A DNA stretch of 64,000 nucleotides from Mesorhizobium erdmanii USDA 3471 (GTDB lineage Bacteria; Pseudomonadota; Alphaproteobacteria; Rhizobiales; Rhizobiaceae), in the NCBI RefSeq assembly GCF_000472705.1, contig NZ_AXAE01000019.1, forward strand, positions 106,423-170,422, written 5' to 3'. This document shows positions 9,692 to 19,089 of the stretch, piece after piece. A program made the position numbers and the translations under genes. A model generated the notes under the pieces. It was not told the DNA's origin. It made no database searches and was given only the letters and a program-made list of their open reading frames with translations. Numbering within the stretch: position 1 is the stretch's first letter; each line of letters opens with the position of its first letter.

Positions 9692-9765
9692 CACTTTGTT
9701 TGGCCATGATCCTTTCCGAAATCTAGTTCAGATTTCGGGTCATGTGCGTTTGCAGGCGGCGGTGC

Positions 9766-10725
9766 ATGAAAAAACTGATCCTGGTCATTCTCGGCCTGAC
9801 CCTGGCGGCGACGCTGTTCGCCGCCGAGGCGGCGACATTGGTGCCGGCTGGCAACCGAAATGCCGAGCAGCCCGATATCCCCGGCGCCTCGAGCCGGCGC
9901 ACGCAAGCGACCAACACCACTTTTCAGGCAAAGTACCGCAAGGTCTATGCCTTGCTGCAGAACGACCCCGACCTGCGCGGCAAGATCAAGAAGGCCGCAA
10001 GCGCCTACGGCATCGATCCGATGCACATCGTCGGCGCCATCGTCGGCGAGCACACGTACAATGTCGACGCCTACGACCGGCTGCAGACCTATTACGTAAA
10101 GGCGATTTCCTATCTCTCCGGCAAGCTGACCTTCGCTTATGACGGCGAGGACATCACCGATTTCGTGCAGCGGCCGGAATTCAAGAAATGCGCTGGCATG
10201 TCCGACAGCTACGACCTGTGGGAATGCCGCGAACAGGTGTGGAACCATGCATTCCGCGGCAAGACCGTCGGCGGCACAAGCTTTCCCGACGACCGCTTCG
10301 GCGCCACTTTCTTCCAGCCCTACTATGCCGGCCAGACTTTCGGCCTCGGCCAGCTCAATCCTCTGACCGCCTTGCAGATGAGCGATCTCGTGCACAAGAT
10401 GTCGGGTCTGCCGAAGCTCGATGTCGCCGATCCCAACTCGGTCTACAAGACCATCATGGATCCGGACCTGACCTTGCCCTATGTCGCGGCGACGATCCGG
10501 AAATCGATCGACGCCTACAAGAGCATCGCCGGCTTCGACATTTCAGGCAATCCGGGACTGACCGCCACGCTCTACAATGTCGGCAACCCGGAGCAGCGCG
10601 CCTATGCGCTGAAGGCGGAAAACGACAAACGCCGCGCCGCCGGTGAGCCGGAAAAGCTGCCGGAAGAGAACTATTACGGCTGGCTGGTCAACGACAAGCT
10701 GCCTGAGCTGAAGGCGCTGTTTTAG
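9766..10725 (+). CDS. DUF1402-family exported protein
   Basis: A 319-residue protein that starts with a signal peptide (MKKLILVILGLTLAATLFAAEAA, cleaved about residue 23). The body contains AYGIDPMHIVGAIVGEH, AGQTFGLGQLNPLTALQMSD and TATLYNVGN. The GLGQ and YNVGN segments, together with an upstream Glu (IVGEHT), resemble lytic transglycosylases, so a peptidoglycan-directed role in the periplasm is a reasonable inference. No function is established. The start at 9766 is chosen because it begins the signal peptide. Confidence 0.75.
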   Translation: MKKLILVILGLTLAATLFAAEAATLVPAGNRNAEQPDIPGASSRRTQATNTTFQAKYRKVYALLQNDPDLRGKIKKAASAYGIDPMHIVGAIVGEHTYNVDAYDRLQTYYVKAISYLSGKLTFAYDGEDITDFVQRPEFKKCAGMSDSYDLWECREQVWNHAFRGKTVGGTSFPDDRFGATFFQPYYAGQTFGLGQLNPLTALQMSDLVHKMSGLPKLDVADPNSVYKTIMDPDLTLPYVAATIRKSIDAYKSIAGFDISGNPGLTATLYNVGNPEQRAYALKAENDKRRAAGEPEKLPEENYYGWLVNDKLPELKALF

Positions 10726-10768
10726 GGCTGGAAGAAACAAACGCCGCCTGGCTTTCCACGTTTGCACC

Positions 10769-10795
10769 GCCCCTCATTGCAGGCAGATGAGGGGC
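10769..10795. terminator. stem-loop between convergent DUF1402 and reductase genes
   Basis: GCCCCTCAT (10769-10777) and ATGAGGGGC (10787-10795) form a perfect 9-bp stem with a 9-nt loop between two convergent genes. No U-tract follows, so it is a weak bidirectional terminator candidate. Confidence 0.45.
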
Positions 10796-10826
10796 TGCGC
10801 CGATCTCTACGAACTCGAGCGAAGAT

Positions 10827-12065
10827 TCACGCCGCCAGCAATGACTTCAGCTTGATATCAGGCGATCCCAGCGCTTCCCGCGTTGGCCTGGCCCGCTTGC
10901 CGATCAGCATCTCCGCCAGCCTGATATCGCGGGCGACCGCATTGCCGGGGCCGATGCCGCTTGCCGCCACCAGCCTGCCGTCCTCGGCGAGGTGGAAAAG
11001 GATGAAGGCGCCGTCGCCGAGATCGCGGCGCACGCTGCTCTTGCCTTCGTCCGAAAGCCCGGCGATCTGCAGCGACAGGCTATACTGATCGGACCAGAAC
11101 CACGGCACCGCCGCATGTGCCTCGCCCGCGCCCAGCATGTTTCTTGCCGCCAGCGCGCCCTGTTCCTGGGCGTTGCGCCAGGCTTCCAGCCGTACGCGGC
11201 GGCCGCCATAGACGGTGAGCGGAAACGAGCAGCAATCGCCAGCGGCGAAGATATCGGGATCGCTGCTGCGCAGTTCCGCATCGACGGATATGCCATTGTC
11301 GATCGCGAGGCCCGCTTCGGCGGCAAGCCCGGTCACCGGCACGGCGCCAATGCCGATGACGGCGAGGTCGGCCGATATTTCGCGCCCGCCAGCAAGTCCA
11401 ATTCGTACTTCCTTGCCGTCGTCGGCAATGGAGGCGATGCCTTGACCGCACACAATGTCGACGCCTTCGGCGACATGCGCCTGATGGATGATTTCGGCGA
11501 TCTCGGCCGGCACGCCGCGCATCAGGATACGCGGCTGTGCCTCGATGACGGTGACGGCGGCGCCAAGCTTGCGTGCCGAGGCGGCGAGCTCGAGGCCGAT
11601 GAAGCCGCCGCCGATGACGGCGATGCGGCTGCCGGCACCGAGATGGGCGCGAATGGCCAGCGCATCGGCGAAGGTGCGGAGATAGACGCAGCGCTCGCCA
11701 AGGCCCGGCATCGGCAGTTTGCGCGGGGCCGAGCCGGTGGCCAGCAGGAGCTTGTCGTATGGCAGCAACGCACCGTCCGACAACCGCACCGCATGCGCCG
11801 CGCGATCGATCGCCACGGCCTGGACGGAATGGATATGCCGGATCGACTTTTCGGTCAGCATTTCGTCACTGGCGATCGCCTTGATTTCCGGGGCGTCGCT
11901 GACCATCGCGTCCTTGGACAAAGGCGGCCGTTCGTAGGGCAGATGCGGCTCGTCGCCGACCAGGGTCACCGGGCCGTCATAGCCGAGATCGCGCAGCGTG
12001 AGTGCCGCCCGCCCGCCGCATTCGCCGGCTCCGATGATGACCATTCCCCGCGCCATATCAGTCAT
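10827..12065 (-). CDS. FAD-dependent ferredoxin reductase, MocF-like
   Basis: A 412-residue pyridine nucleotide-disulfide oxidoreductase of the ferredoxin/rubredoxin reductase type. The FAD-binding motif VIIGAGECGGRAAL is near the N-terminus and the NAD(P)H-binding motif IAVIGGGFIGLELAASA is near residue 150. The segment DIFAAGDCCSF is the second FAD motif. The start codon at 12065 overlaps the Rieske ferredoxin stop (ATGA). It probably passes electrons from NAD(P)H to the adjacent ferredoxin and then to the desaturase-type oxygenase. This three-gene set matches the organisation described for rhizobial mocDEF; the assignment to rhizopine is inference. Confidence 0.85.
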   Translation of the reverse strand: MTDMARGMVIIGAGECGGRAALTLRDLGYDGPVTLVGDEPHLPYERPPLSKDAMVSDAPEIKAIASDEMLTEKSIRHIHSVQAVAIDRAAHAVRLSDGALLPYDKLLLATGSAPRKLPMPGLGERCVYLRTFADALAIRAHLGAGSRIAVIGGGFIGLELAASARKLGAAVTVIEAQPRILMRGVPAEIAEIIHQAHVAEGVDIVCGQGIASIADDGKEVRIGLAGGREISADLAVIGIGAVPVTGLAAEAGLAIDNGISVDAELRSSDPDIFAAGDCCSFPLTVYGGRRVRLEAWRNAQEQGALAARNMLGAGEAHAAVPWFWSDQYSLSLQIAGLSDEGKSSVRRDLGDGAFILFHLAEDGRLVAASGIGPGNAVARDIRLAEMLIGKRARPTREALGSPDIKLKSLLAA

Positions 12066-12376
12066 CCGATCTGGACGAGGACTTTGCCGGCGTCGACCTT
12101 GACCGCATAGGTTTTCAGGTTGACGCAGACCGGGGCGCCCCTCGCCGCGCCCGTCTTGTAGTTGAAGCGGCCATTGTGCTTGGGGCACTCGATGATGTCG
12201 TCCATCACCAGCCCGTCGGCGAGATGCACCTTCTCATGCGTGCACAGCCCGTCGGTGGCGAAATATTCGTCGTCGGGGCTGCGGTAGATGGCGAAGGTGC
12301 GCCCGCCATGATCGAAGCGCATCACGTCTTCTTCGTCGATGTCATCGGCAGCACAGGCCTCGACCCATTCGCTCAT
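12062..12376 (-). CDS. Rieske-type [2Fe-2S] ferredoxin, MocE-like
   Basis: A 104-residue single-domain Rieske ferredoxin. The cluster ligands are C45 and H47 in LCTHEKVH and C64 and H67 in ECPKHNGRF. The C-terminal strand region NLKTYAVKVDAGKVLVQ is typical. It lies between the oxygenase gene (31 bp upstream) and the reductase gene (4-bp overlap), so it is the electron carrier of the set. Confidence 0.92.
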   Translation of the reverse strand: MSEWVEACAADDIDEEDVMRFDHGGRTFAIYRSPDDEYFATDGLCTHEKVHLADGLVMDDIIECPKHNGRFNYKTGAARGAPVCVNLKTYAVKVDAGKVLVQIG

Positions 12377-12407
12377 TCAGTCCTCCCGGCAAATCTTGAT
12401 CTCAACG

Positions 12408-13499
12408 TCACTCAGCGGCCGCAGCTACGGTCTCGTTCTGGAATTCCTCGCGGTACGGCCTGGCCGTCGGCGGCAGTTCGCGCTTGAGGAAGTAATCCTC
12501 GTTGCGCAGCTGGCGCAGGAAGGCCGGGATCATCTCGCGGTAGCCGGCCAGGATCGACGGCGTAGGCGCCGGCAGATCGTGCTTGATCAACGCATGCAGC
12601 CTGGGTAGCACATGATAAGGCACCATCGGGAACATGTGATGCTCGACGTGGTAGTTCATGTTCCAGTAGATGAAGCGGCTGATCCGGTTCATGTAGACGG
12701 TGCGGCTATTCAGCCTGTGGTCGACGACATTTTCGGCAAGACCGCCATGTTGCAGCAGGCCGACCATGACGTGATGCCAGGCGCCGTAGAGCCTGGGCAG
12801 GCCAACCAGCATCAGCGGCAGGAACGAACCGAAATACAGCGCCAGCGCGATGGTTGCGGCATAAATCGCGGTCCAGATGCGGGCAATGCGGATCGCCTTG
12901 CCCTGCTCCTGCTCGGGAATGAAGGTCTTTTCGGCCGTGCTGATGTTGCCGGCGGCGTTGCGCAGCATGTCCGACATCGCATGCCAGGCATCGAGCACCC
13001 CGACGAATGCGAGGAGCACGCGCACCAGGTCCGGCGGCCGCATGACCGAGATTTCCGGGTCGCGGCCGACGATGATGGTGTCGGTGTGGTGGCGCGTGTG
13101 GCTCCAGCGCCAGGTAACCGGATTGCGCATGATCATGAAGCAGGCGACCTGATAGACCACATCATTCATCCACTGCGTGCGGAACGCCGTGCCGTGGCCG
13201 CATTCGTGCCAGCGTGAATCCGTCGACGAGCCGTAGAGCACGCCGTAGACGAAGAAGAAAGGCACGCACCACCAGCTGCCCCAGAACCAGGCGCCACCGG
13301 CGCCGCTGACGATCAGCGCGGCGAGCCAGATCACCGTGTCGCGGATCGCCGGTGCGTCGGAGCGCTGCATCAGCTCCTTCATCTGCTTGCGGGACACTTC
13401 GGTATGATACCACTCGGCCGCAGCCAGGCCGTTTTCCACGGCGAGCTTGGCGTCGCGGCCAATCAGGCTGTAGTCACGCCGGGACGGCGTTGCGGACAT
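12408..13499 (-). CDS. fatty acid desaturase-type di-iron oxygenase, MocD-like
   Basis: A 363-residue membrane-bound di-iron enzyme. All three histidine boxes are present: HECGH (98-102), HTRHH (134-138) and HVEHH (284-288). Hydrophobic segments near residues 54-70, 74-90 and 205-235 are consistent with the desaturase/hydroxylase topology. The start at 13499 (MSATPSRRDY) is chosen because GGGAGG lies 5 nt upstream; a start at 13517 would include that site inside the gene. In rhizobia a homologous protein (MocD) acts with a Rieske ferredoxin and reductase in demethylating the rhizopine 3-O-methyl-scyllo-inosamine. Acyl-chain desaturation is the alternative. Confidence 0.85.
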   Translation of the reverse strand: MSATPSRRDYSLIGRDAKLAVENGLAAAEWYHTEVSRKQMKELMQRSDAPAIRDTVIWLAALIVSGAGGAWFWGSWWCVPFFFVYGVLYGSSTDSRWHECGHGTAFRTQWMNDVVYQVACFMIMRNPVTWRWSHTRHHTDTIIVGRDPEISVMRPPDLVRVLLAFVGVLDAWHAMSDMLRNAAGNISTAEKTFIPEQEQGKAIRIARIWTAIYAATIALALYFGSFLPLMLVGLPRLYGAWHHVMVGLLQHGGLAENVVDHRLNSRTVYMNRISRFIYWNMNYHVEHHMFPMVPYHVLPRLHALIKHDLPAPTPSILAGYREMIPAFLRQLRNEDYFLKRELPPTARPYREEFQNETVAAAAE

Positions 13500-13578
13500 G
13501 ATTGCCTCCCTCGGCAAGGCACCCGCCCAAGCGACTGCCGTTTATCTGTCGTGGAGACTGAAAAATATCGCCAACCTA

Positions 13579-13623
13579 TGATAGACTCAATATCACAAAG
13601 ATAGTTTCTATCATTTTCTATCA
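13579..13623. promoter_or_regulatory. repeated GATAG/CTATC half-sites between the moc-like operon and the LacI gene
   Basis: TGATAG (13579-13584), GATAG-TTT-CTATC (13600-13612) and a further CTATCA (13618-13623) occur in a 45-bp AT-rich stretch. The two CTATCA copies are 10 bp apart, one helical turn. The stretch lies in the divergent region between the desaturase-type gene and the LacI-family gene, where a regulator of both would bind. Confidence 0.5.
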
Positions 13624-13662
13624 GAATGACGTATCCATGCTCCCGATAGAGCGAGAGGGATC

Positions 13663-14694
13663 ATGTCGAAACGGCCGACGATATCAGATCTGGCGCGCAT
13701 CTCCGGCGTCAGCGTTGCAACGGTGGACCGCGTGCTCAACAATCGCCTGCCGGTGCGCGAGGAGACAGCGCGCCGCGTCTACGAGACAGCGACCGAGATC
13801 GGCTATCACGCGGCCGGCCTGATCAAGCAGCGGATGCGTCATGAACTGCCGGAGTACCGGCTCGGTTTCCTGCTGTTGCGAGGCAATGATGTCTTCTACA
13901 CGGAGTTTGCGCGGCAACTCGAACTCGCGGTGACCCGATCGCAACGCTTCCGCGGCGTCGCCATCATCGACTTCGCCAGTTCGCTGACACCGGACGAGAT
14001 TGTCGAGCGCACGCGCAAGCTGGCGGCCAAATGCCGGGCCGTCGCGCTGGTCGGGCCGGATCACCCGACGCTGACGGTCACCGTCGAGGAGATGAAGGCC
14101 AGGGGCATGCCGGTATTTTCATTGCTGTCCGACTTCGCGGCCGGCATTCGCGAGGGCTATATCGGCCTCGACAACCGCAAGGTCGGACGCACCGCGGCCT
14201 GGATGATCTCGAAAGCGGCGAAACGGCCGGGCAAGGTCGCGCTGTTCGTTGGCAGCCACCGCTTCCATGGCCACGAACTGCGCGAGATCGGCTTCCGCTC
14301 CTTTTTCCGTGAGCAGGCCCCGGACTTCACCTTGCTGGAGACGCTGGTCAATCTCGAGGCCAACCAGATCACGCAGGACACGCTGCTCGAGCTTCTCGGC
14401 CGCCATCCAGACCTTGTCGGTTGCTATGTCGCCGGCGGCGGCATGGAGGGCGCGGTCGCGGCGCTTCGGCAAGCCAGGCCAACCGAAATGCCGGCGGTGG
14501 TCTGCAACGAAATCACGGCGGTCTCGCGCTCGGCGCTCGCCGACGGCATCCTGACAATGGTGATCTCGACGCCGCTGGCGGCACTTTGCCGCGAGCTCAT
14601 GGACCTGATGGCGCATGCCATCGAGACAGGTGCCGCGAACGCGCCGGGACAGACCTTTCTGCCGTTCGAGATCTACCTGCCGGAGAATATTTAG
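13663..14694 (+). CDS. LacI-family transcriptional regulator of the divergent oxygenase operon
   Basis: A 343-residue regulator. The N-terminal helix-turn-helix is TISDLARISGVSVATVDRVL (about residues 6-25), with the VDRVLN hinge variant seen in a rhizobial LacI subgroup. A periplasmic-binding-protein-like sensor domain covers residues 60-340. The gene is divergent from the desaturase, ferredoxin and reductase operon, with repeated half-sites in between. The likely inducer is the substrate of that operon, possibly a sugar or inositol derivative as for other LacI proteins. GAGAGGG lies just upstream of the ATG. Confidence 0.88.
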   Translation: MSKRPTISDLARISGVSVATVDRVLNNRLPVREETARRVYETATEIGYHAAGLIKQRMRHELPEYRLGFLLLRGNDVFYTEFARQLELAVTRSQRFRGVAIIDFASSLTPDEIVERTRKLAAKCRAVALVGPDHPTLTVTVEEMKARGMPVFSLLSDFAAGIREGYIGLDNRKVGRTAAWMISKAAKRPGKVALFVGSHRFHGHELREIGFRSFFREQAPDFTLLETLVNLEANQITQDTLLELLGRHPDLVGCYVAGGGMEGAVAALRQARPTEMPAVVCNEITAVSRSALADGILTMVISTPLAALCRELMDLMAHAIETGAANAPGQTFLPFEIYLPENI

Positions 14695-14699
14695 GGGTC

Positions 14700-14766
14700 C
14701 GCTACGCTGGAGGTCTGTGCGTACATCCTGGCCTCGTCATGCACGGTCGGAGCAGGGAGCGTAGCG
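14700..14766. repeat. inverted repeat between LacI gene and small convergent gene
   Basis: CGCTACGCT (14700-14708) and AGCGTAGCG (14758-14766) are perfect 9-bp inverted arms 49 bp apart, starting 6 bp after the lacI-type stop. It could be a terminator hairpin or a degenerate intergenic repeat. Confidence 0.35.
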
Positions 14767-14804
14767 ACGCAGACCAGAGGATGACGAAGTTGCAGCGGAA
14801 GCGC

Positions 14805-15023
14805 TCAATCGTCATTCGCCGCATTCAGCTCGTCCGGTCGCAACCCCTCGTCGCCATGGTGCGGCCACGGCAAGAAATTGCCGTCGAATTCATCGCCGCT
14901 GAAATAATCCAGCGCCCGATGCGCCTCGACGCCGTTGAAGGCGGCCTTGTCGATCAGATGGGCTATGACCTCACGCGCCTGCGCGATCTTCTGCTTCAGT
15001 TCGGCAATGGTTCTGTCGGCCAT
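14805..15023 (-). CDS. small conserved-looking protein, function unknown
   Basis: A 72-residue soluble, acidic protein beginning MADRTIAELKQKIAQAREVI, with a predicted amphipathic helix over residues 5-25. A C-terminal half follows with DYFSGDEFDGNFLPWPHHGD. The frame is open further upstream, but that part overlaps trpF antisense. The start at 15023 has GGGAGA 7 nt upstream. It is divergent from trpF. I do not recognise the family and infer no function. Confidence 0.6.
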   Translation of the reverse strand: MADRTIAELKQKIAQAREVIAHLIDKAAFNGVEAHRALDYFSGDEFDGNFLPWPHHGDEGLRPDELNAANDD

Positions 15024-15134
15024 GATGTTTCTCCCGCCTGCATGTTGTCCATCCATAGGTAGCGCCTTTGGCCGTGCTGGCAAACAGCATGCTTTTTCTC
15101 GACTCTGCCGCGATTTCATGCCAATTCCCGCGCC

Positions 15135-15794
15135 ATGGCGCTCGACATCAAGATCTGTGGCTTGAAGACCGACCAGGCAATGGCCGCGGCGCTCGCCGGC
15201 GGCGCAAGCCATGTCGGCTTTATTTTTTTCGCCAAAAGTCCTCGCTACGTCGATCCGGCCGAGGCCGGGCTTCTGCGGAAAGCCGCGCGCGGCAAGGCCT
15301 TGGCAGTTGCCGTCACCGTTGATGCCAGCAACGCCTTTCTGGACGAGATCGTCGAAAAAATGCAGCCCGACATGCTGCAGCTGCACGGCTCGGAAACATC
15401 AGAGCGGGTGGCCGAGCTGAAAGCCCGCTACGGCCTGCCGGTGATGAAGGCGTTGCCGCTCGGCGTGGCCGCCGATCTCGACCGGATCAAGCCGTTCATC
15501 GGCGTCGCCGACCGGTTCCTGTTCGACGCCAAGCCGCCAAAGGACTCCGTGCTGCCGGGCGGCAATGGCGTCGCCTTCGACTGGCGCATCCTTGCCGGCC
15601 TTGACGCCGGCGTCGATTACATGCTTTCCGGTGGGCTGAACGCCGCCAATATCGGTGATGCCCTTCGGCTTGCAAACCCGCCCGGAATAGATATCTCGTC
15701 GGGCGTGGAAAGCGCGCCGGGCGTCAAGGATCCGGCGCTGATCGAACAGTTTTTCCGGGCCGTAAGGGCCGCGCGAGACAACCGCGCCGCCTGA
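15135..15794 (+). CDS. trpF: phosphoribosylanthranilate isomerase (TrpF)
   Basis: A 219-residue (beta-alpha)8 barrel that isomerises phosphoribosylanthranilate in tryptophan synthesis. The catalytic Cys is C8 in MALDIKICGLKT and the catalytic Asp is in FLFDAKPPK. Other family segments are HVGFIFFAKSPRYV, DMLQLHGSE and GIDISSGVES. It is the first gene of trpFBA, 87 bp upstream of trpB, with a palindromic repeat in that gap. Confidence 0.97.
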   Translation: MALDIKICGLKTDQAMAAALAGGASHVGFIFFAKSPRYVDPAEAGLLRKAARGKALAVAVTVDASNAFLDEIVEKMQPDMLQLHGSETSERVAELKARYGLPVMKALPLGVAADLDRIKPFIGVADRFLFDAKPPKDSVLPGGNGVAFDWRILAGLDAGVDYMLSGGLNAANIGDALRLANPPGIDISSGVESAPGVKDPALIEQFFRAVRAARDNRAA

Positions 15795-15807
15795 ACGGGC
15801 CTCAACA

Positions 15808-15855
15808 GAGCATGTCCCGGAAAAGTGGAATCCGGTTTTCCGATAGGACATGCTC
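15808..15855. repeat. intergenic palindromic repeat, copy 1 (trpF-trpB)
   Basis: Outer arms GAGCATGTCC (15808-15817) and GGACATGCTC (15846-15855) are perfect 10-bp inverted repeats. Inner arms CGGAAAA (15818-15824) and TTTTCCG (15836-15842) are also perfect. The core AAAAGTG...CCGGTTTT is shared with other copies in this window. It lies inside the trpFB transcript leader and could form a stable RNA hairpin. Confidence 0.8.
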
Positions 15856-15881
15856 AAACATCAAGACGCAGGAGATCGGCG

Positions 15882-17102
15882 ATGAACAAGCCGGCGACAC
15901 CCAATTCCTTTCGTACTGGACCCGACGAACAGGGAATGTTCGGCATGTTTGGCGGCCGTTTCGTCGCCGAAACCTTGATGCCGCTGATTCTGGACCTCGA
16001 AAAGCACTGGACCTTCGCCAAGACCGACCCGGCCTTCAAGGCCGAGGTCGAGCATCTCAACAAGCACTATACCGGCCGGCCCAGTCCGCTGTATTTCGCC
16101 GAAAGGCTGACCCAACATCTTGGCGGCGCGAAAATCTATTTCAAGCGCGACGAGCTCAACCACACCGGCTCGCACAAGATTAACAACTGCCTTGGCCAGA
16201 TTCTGCTGGCCAAGCGCATGGGCAAGACGCGCATCATCGCCGAGACCGGCGCCGGTCAGCACGGCGTGGCGTCGGCGACAGTTGCCGCGCGTTTCGGCTT
16301 GCCTTGCGTGGTCTACATGGGTGCGACCGACGTGCAGCGTCAGGCGCCCAACGTTTTCCGCATGAAGCTGCTCGGCGCCGAGGTTGTGCCGGTAACCTCC
16401 GGTCACGGCACATTGAAGGATGCCATGAACGAGGCGCTTCGCGATTGGGTGACGAATGTCGACGACACCTACTACATGATCGGCACCGCCGCGGGTCCGC
16501 ACCCCTATCCCGAGATCGTGCGCGAGCTGCAGTCGGTCATCGGCCGCGAGGCCAGGGAACAGATGCTGGAGGCGGAAGGCCGGCTGCCCGACCTGCTGGT
16601 CGCGGCGGTGGGTGGCGGCTCAAACGCCATCGGACTGTTCCACCCGTTCCTCGACGACACGGATGTAAAGATCGTCGGCGTTGAAGCTGGCGGCAAGGGC
16701 CTTGATGGCGACGAGCACTGTGCATCGCTTACCGCCGGTTCGCCGGGCGTTCTGCACGGCAACCGCACCTACCTGCTTCAGACATCCGACGGCCAGATCA
16801 TGGAAGGCCATTCGATCTCGGCGGGTCTCGACTATCCCGGCATTGGCCCGGAACATTCGTGGTTGAAGGAATCCAACCGTGTTGAGTACGTGCCGATCAT
16901 GGATTCGGAGGCGCTCGAGGCATTCCAGTTGCTGACCCGGCTGGAGGGCATCATTCCGGCGCTGGAACCGGCGCATGCGCTGGCCGAGGTGATCAAGCGC
17001 GCGCCGAAGATGGGCAAGGACCAGATCATCGTCATGAATTTGTGCGGCCGCGGCGACAAGGACATCTTCACCGTCGGCAAAATTCTGGGGATGGAGCTTT
17101 AG
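15882..17102 (+). CDS. trpB: tryptophan synthase beta chain (TrpB)
   Basis: A 406-residue PLP enzyme that condenses indole with serine to give tryptophan. The PLP lysine is K99 in [13 protein letters not shown]. The phosphate-binding loop is [14 protein letters not shown], and [10 protein letters not shown] is the conserved Gln/His segment. The start at 15882 ([10 protein letters not shown]) follows a GGAG and matches the family N-terminus; the frame is open upstream into the repeat element. trpA begins 1 bp after the stop. Confidence 0.98.
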   Translation: MNKPATPNSFRTGPDEQGMFGMFGGRFVAETLMPLILDLEKHWTFAKTDPAFKAEVEHLNKHYTGRPSPLYFAERLTQHLGGAKIYFKRDELNHTGSHKINNCLGQILLAKRMGKTRIIAETGAGQHGVASATVAARFGLPCVVYMGATDVQRQAPNVFRMKLLGAEVVPVTSGHGTLKDAMNEALRDWVTNVDDTYYMIGTAAGPHPYPEIVRELQSVIGREAREQMLEAEGRLPDLLVAAVGGGSNAIGLFHPFLDDTDVKIVGVEAGGKGLDGDEHCASLTAGSPGVLHGNRTYLLQTSDGQIMEGHSISAGLDYPGIGPEHSWLKESNRVEYVPIMDSEALEAFQLLTRLEGIIPALEPAHALAEVIKRAPKMGKDQIIVMNLCGRGDKDIFTVGKILGMEL

Positions 17103-17103
17103 A

Positions 17104-17943
17104 ATGACCACCCGCATCGACCGCCGCATGGCGAAACTCAAGGCCGAAGGCAGGCCGGCGCTCGTCACCTACTTCATGGGCGGCGACCCGGATTACGACA
17201 CCTCGCTGTCAATCATGAAGGCGCTGCCCGGTGCCGGCAGCGACATCATCGAACTGGGCATGCCGTTTTCCGATCCGATGGCCGACGGCCCGGCGATCCA
17301 GGCGGCGGGCCTGCGCGCCCTGAAAGGTGGCCAGACCCTTGTGAAGACACTGAAGATGGCATCGGACTTCCGCGCCGGCGACAATGAAACGCCGATCGTG
17401 CTGATGGGTTATTACAACCCAATCTACGTCTACGGCGTCGACCGTTTCCTCAAAGACGCGCTGGCCAGCGGCATCGATGGCCTGATCGTGGTCGACCTGC
17501 CACCCGAAATGGACGAGGAACTCTGCATTCCGGCAATGAAAGCCGGTATCAACTTTATCCGGCTGGCGACCCCGACCACCGACGACAAGCGACTGCCCAA
17601 GGTTCTGCAGAACACGTCCGGCTTCGTCTACTACGTCTCGATGACCGGCATAACGGGCGCCGCGCTTGCCGACACCGGCAAGGTGGCGGCAGCGGTCAAG
17701 CGCATCAAGGGCCACACCGACCTGCCGGTCTGCGTCGGCTTCGGCGTCAAGACAGCCGAGCAGGCCCGTGTCATCGGCGCCAATGCCGATGGCGTCGTCG
17801 TCGGCACGGCAATCGTCAACGCGGTCGCCAATGTGCTGGGGCCGAAGGGCGAAAAGACCGCCGACCCGGCCGAGGCCGTCGCCACGCTGGTCAGCGGCCT
17901 GGCGCAAGGCGTGCGCTCGGCCCGCCTTGCTGCCGCCGAATAG
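17104..17943 (+). CDS. trpA: tryptophan synthase alpha chain (TrpA)
   Basis: A 279-residue (beta-alpha)8 barrel that cleaves indole-3-glycerol phosphate to indole. The catalytic residues E50 and D61 are in [17 protein letters not shown]. The glycine-rich phosphate loop is [10 protein letters not shown], and the segment [11 protein letters not shown] is typical. The coding start is immediately after trpB, so the two subunits are translationally coupled. Confidence 0.98.
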   Translation: MTTRIDRRMAKLKAEGRPALVTYFMGGDPDYDTSLSIMKALPGAGSDIIELGMPFSDPMADGPAIQAAGLRALKGGQTLVKTLKMASDFRAGDNETPIVLMGYYNPIYVYGVDRFLKDALASGIDGLIVVDLPPEMDEELCIPAMKAGINFIRLATPTTDDKRLPKVLQNTSGFVYYVSMTGITGAALADTGKVAAAVKRIKGHTDLPVCVGFGVKTAEQARVIGANADGVVVGTAIVNAVANVLGPKGEKTADPAEAVATLVSGLAQGVRSARLAAAE

Positions 17944-17963
17944 TTTTCCTACGTCAGTCCTGT

Positions 17964-18008
17964 GCATGCCCTTGTCCCAAAACCGGGTCTCACTTTTGGG
18001 CGGCATGC
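17964..18008. repeat. intergenic palindromic repeat, copy 2 (trpA-accD)
   Basis: Outer arms GCATGCC (17964-17970) and GGCATGC (18002-18008) enclose inner arms CCCAAAA (17976-17982) and TTTTGGG (17994-18000). The ACCGGGTCTCACTTTT core matches the other copies in inverted orientation. It lies between trpA and accD. Confidence 0.75.
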
Positions 18009-18042
18009 CTAGCAACTCTTCGTCAGGACAGGAGCCGAAGCG

Positions 18043-18969
18043 ATGAACTGGATCACCAATTACGTTCGCCCGAAGATCAATTCGATGCTCGGCCGGCGTG
18101 CCGATATTCCCGAGAACCTCTGGATCAAGGATCCCGAGACCGGCGAGATGGTGTTCCACAAGGATCTGGAATCCAACCAGTTCGTCATCCCGTCTTCCGG
18201 CCATCACATGAAGATTTCGGCCAAGGAGCGGCTGAAATACTTCCTCGACGACGGCAAATACGAGCAGCTCGAAAACCCCAAGGTGGTCCAGGATCCGCTG
18301 AAGTTCCGTGACGAGAAGCGCTACACCGACCGGCTGAAGGACGCCAAGGCCAAGACCGGTCTGGAGGACGCGATCGTCAACGCGCTTGGCAGCATCGAAG
18401 GCCTGCCGGTGGTGGTGACGGTGCAGGATTTCGCCTTCATGGGCGGCTCGCTCGGCATGGCGGCGGGTGACGCCATCGTCCACGCCTTCGAGGTCGCCCT
18501 GCAGCGCAAGCGGCCGCTGATCCTGTTCGCCGCCTCCGGCGGCGCCCGCATGCAGGAAGGAATTTTGTCGCTCATGCAGCTGCCGCGCACCACGGTCGGC
18601 GTCGACCGGCTGAAGGAAGCCGGCCTGCCCTATATCGTCGTTCTGACCAATCCGACCACCGGCGGCGTCACCGCCTCCTACGCCATGCTGGGAGACGTGC
18701 ACATCGCCGAACCCGGTGCTTTGATCGGTTTTGCCGGACCGCGCGTCATCGAACAGACCATCAGGGAAAAGCTGCCAGATGGCTTCCAGCGCTCCGAATA
18801 TCTGATGGAGCACGGCATGGTCGACATGGTGGTGTCGCGGCTTGAGATGCGCGAAACGATTGCACGCCTGCTGAAGATGCTGCTCAAGCTGCCGGGCGAG
18901 CAAAAGCCGCTGGAGCCTGAAATCCTGCCGCCAGCGGTGGTTTCCGCCGAAGCCAGGCCGCAGGCCTGA
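18043..18969 (+). CDS. accD: acetyl-CoA carboxylase carboxyltransferase beta subunit (AccD), zinc ribbon cysteines absent
   Basis: A 308-residue carboxyltransferase subunit that works with AccA to form malonyl-CoA. The crotonase-like core is clear: [33 protein letters not shown] and [11 protein letters not shown]. In E. coli AccD the N-terminus carries a four-Cys zinc ribbon; here the aligned positions are Asp30, Thr33, Ile49 and Ser52 (WIKDPETG and FVIPSSGHH), so no zinc site can form. The flanking sequence, including the HH after the last position, still aligns. Gene order trpA-accD-folC is usual for alphaproteobacteria. Confidence 0.96.
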   Translation: MNWITNYVRPKINSMLGRRADIPENLWIKDPETGEMVFHKDLESNQFVIPSSGHHMKISAKERLKYFLDDGKYEQLENPKVVQDPLKFRDEKRYTDRLKDAKAKTGLEDAIVNALGSIEGLPVVVTVQDFAFMGGSLGMAAGDAIVHAFEVALQRKRPLILFAASGGARMQEGILSLMQLPRTTVGVDRLKEAGLPYIVVLTNPTTGGVTASYAMLGDVHIAEPGALIGFAGPRVIEQTIREKLPDGFQRSEYLMEHGMVDMVVSRLEMRETIARLLKMLLKLPGEQKPLEPEILPPAVVSAEARPQA

Positions 18970-19089
18970 CACGACATCGGCCGCCGCGAACGGTGATTGC
19001 GCCACCCACATGGCACGCTGTAGCCTTTTGATTGCCTTGGCAATTGTGGGAGCGATTCTGGCTCCCGGGCCATGCGCCGGGATCCTGTG

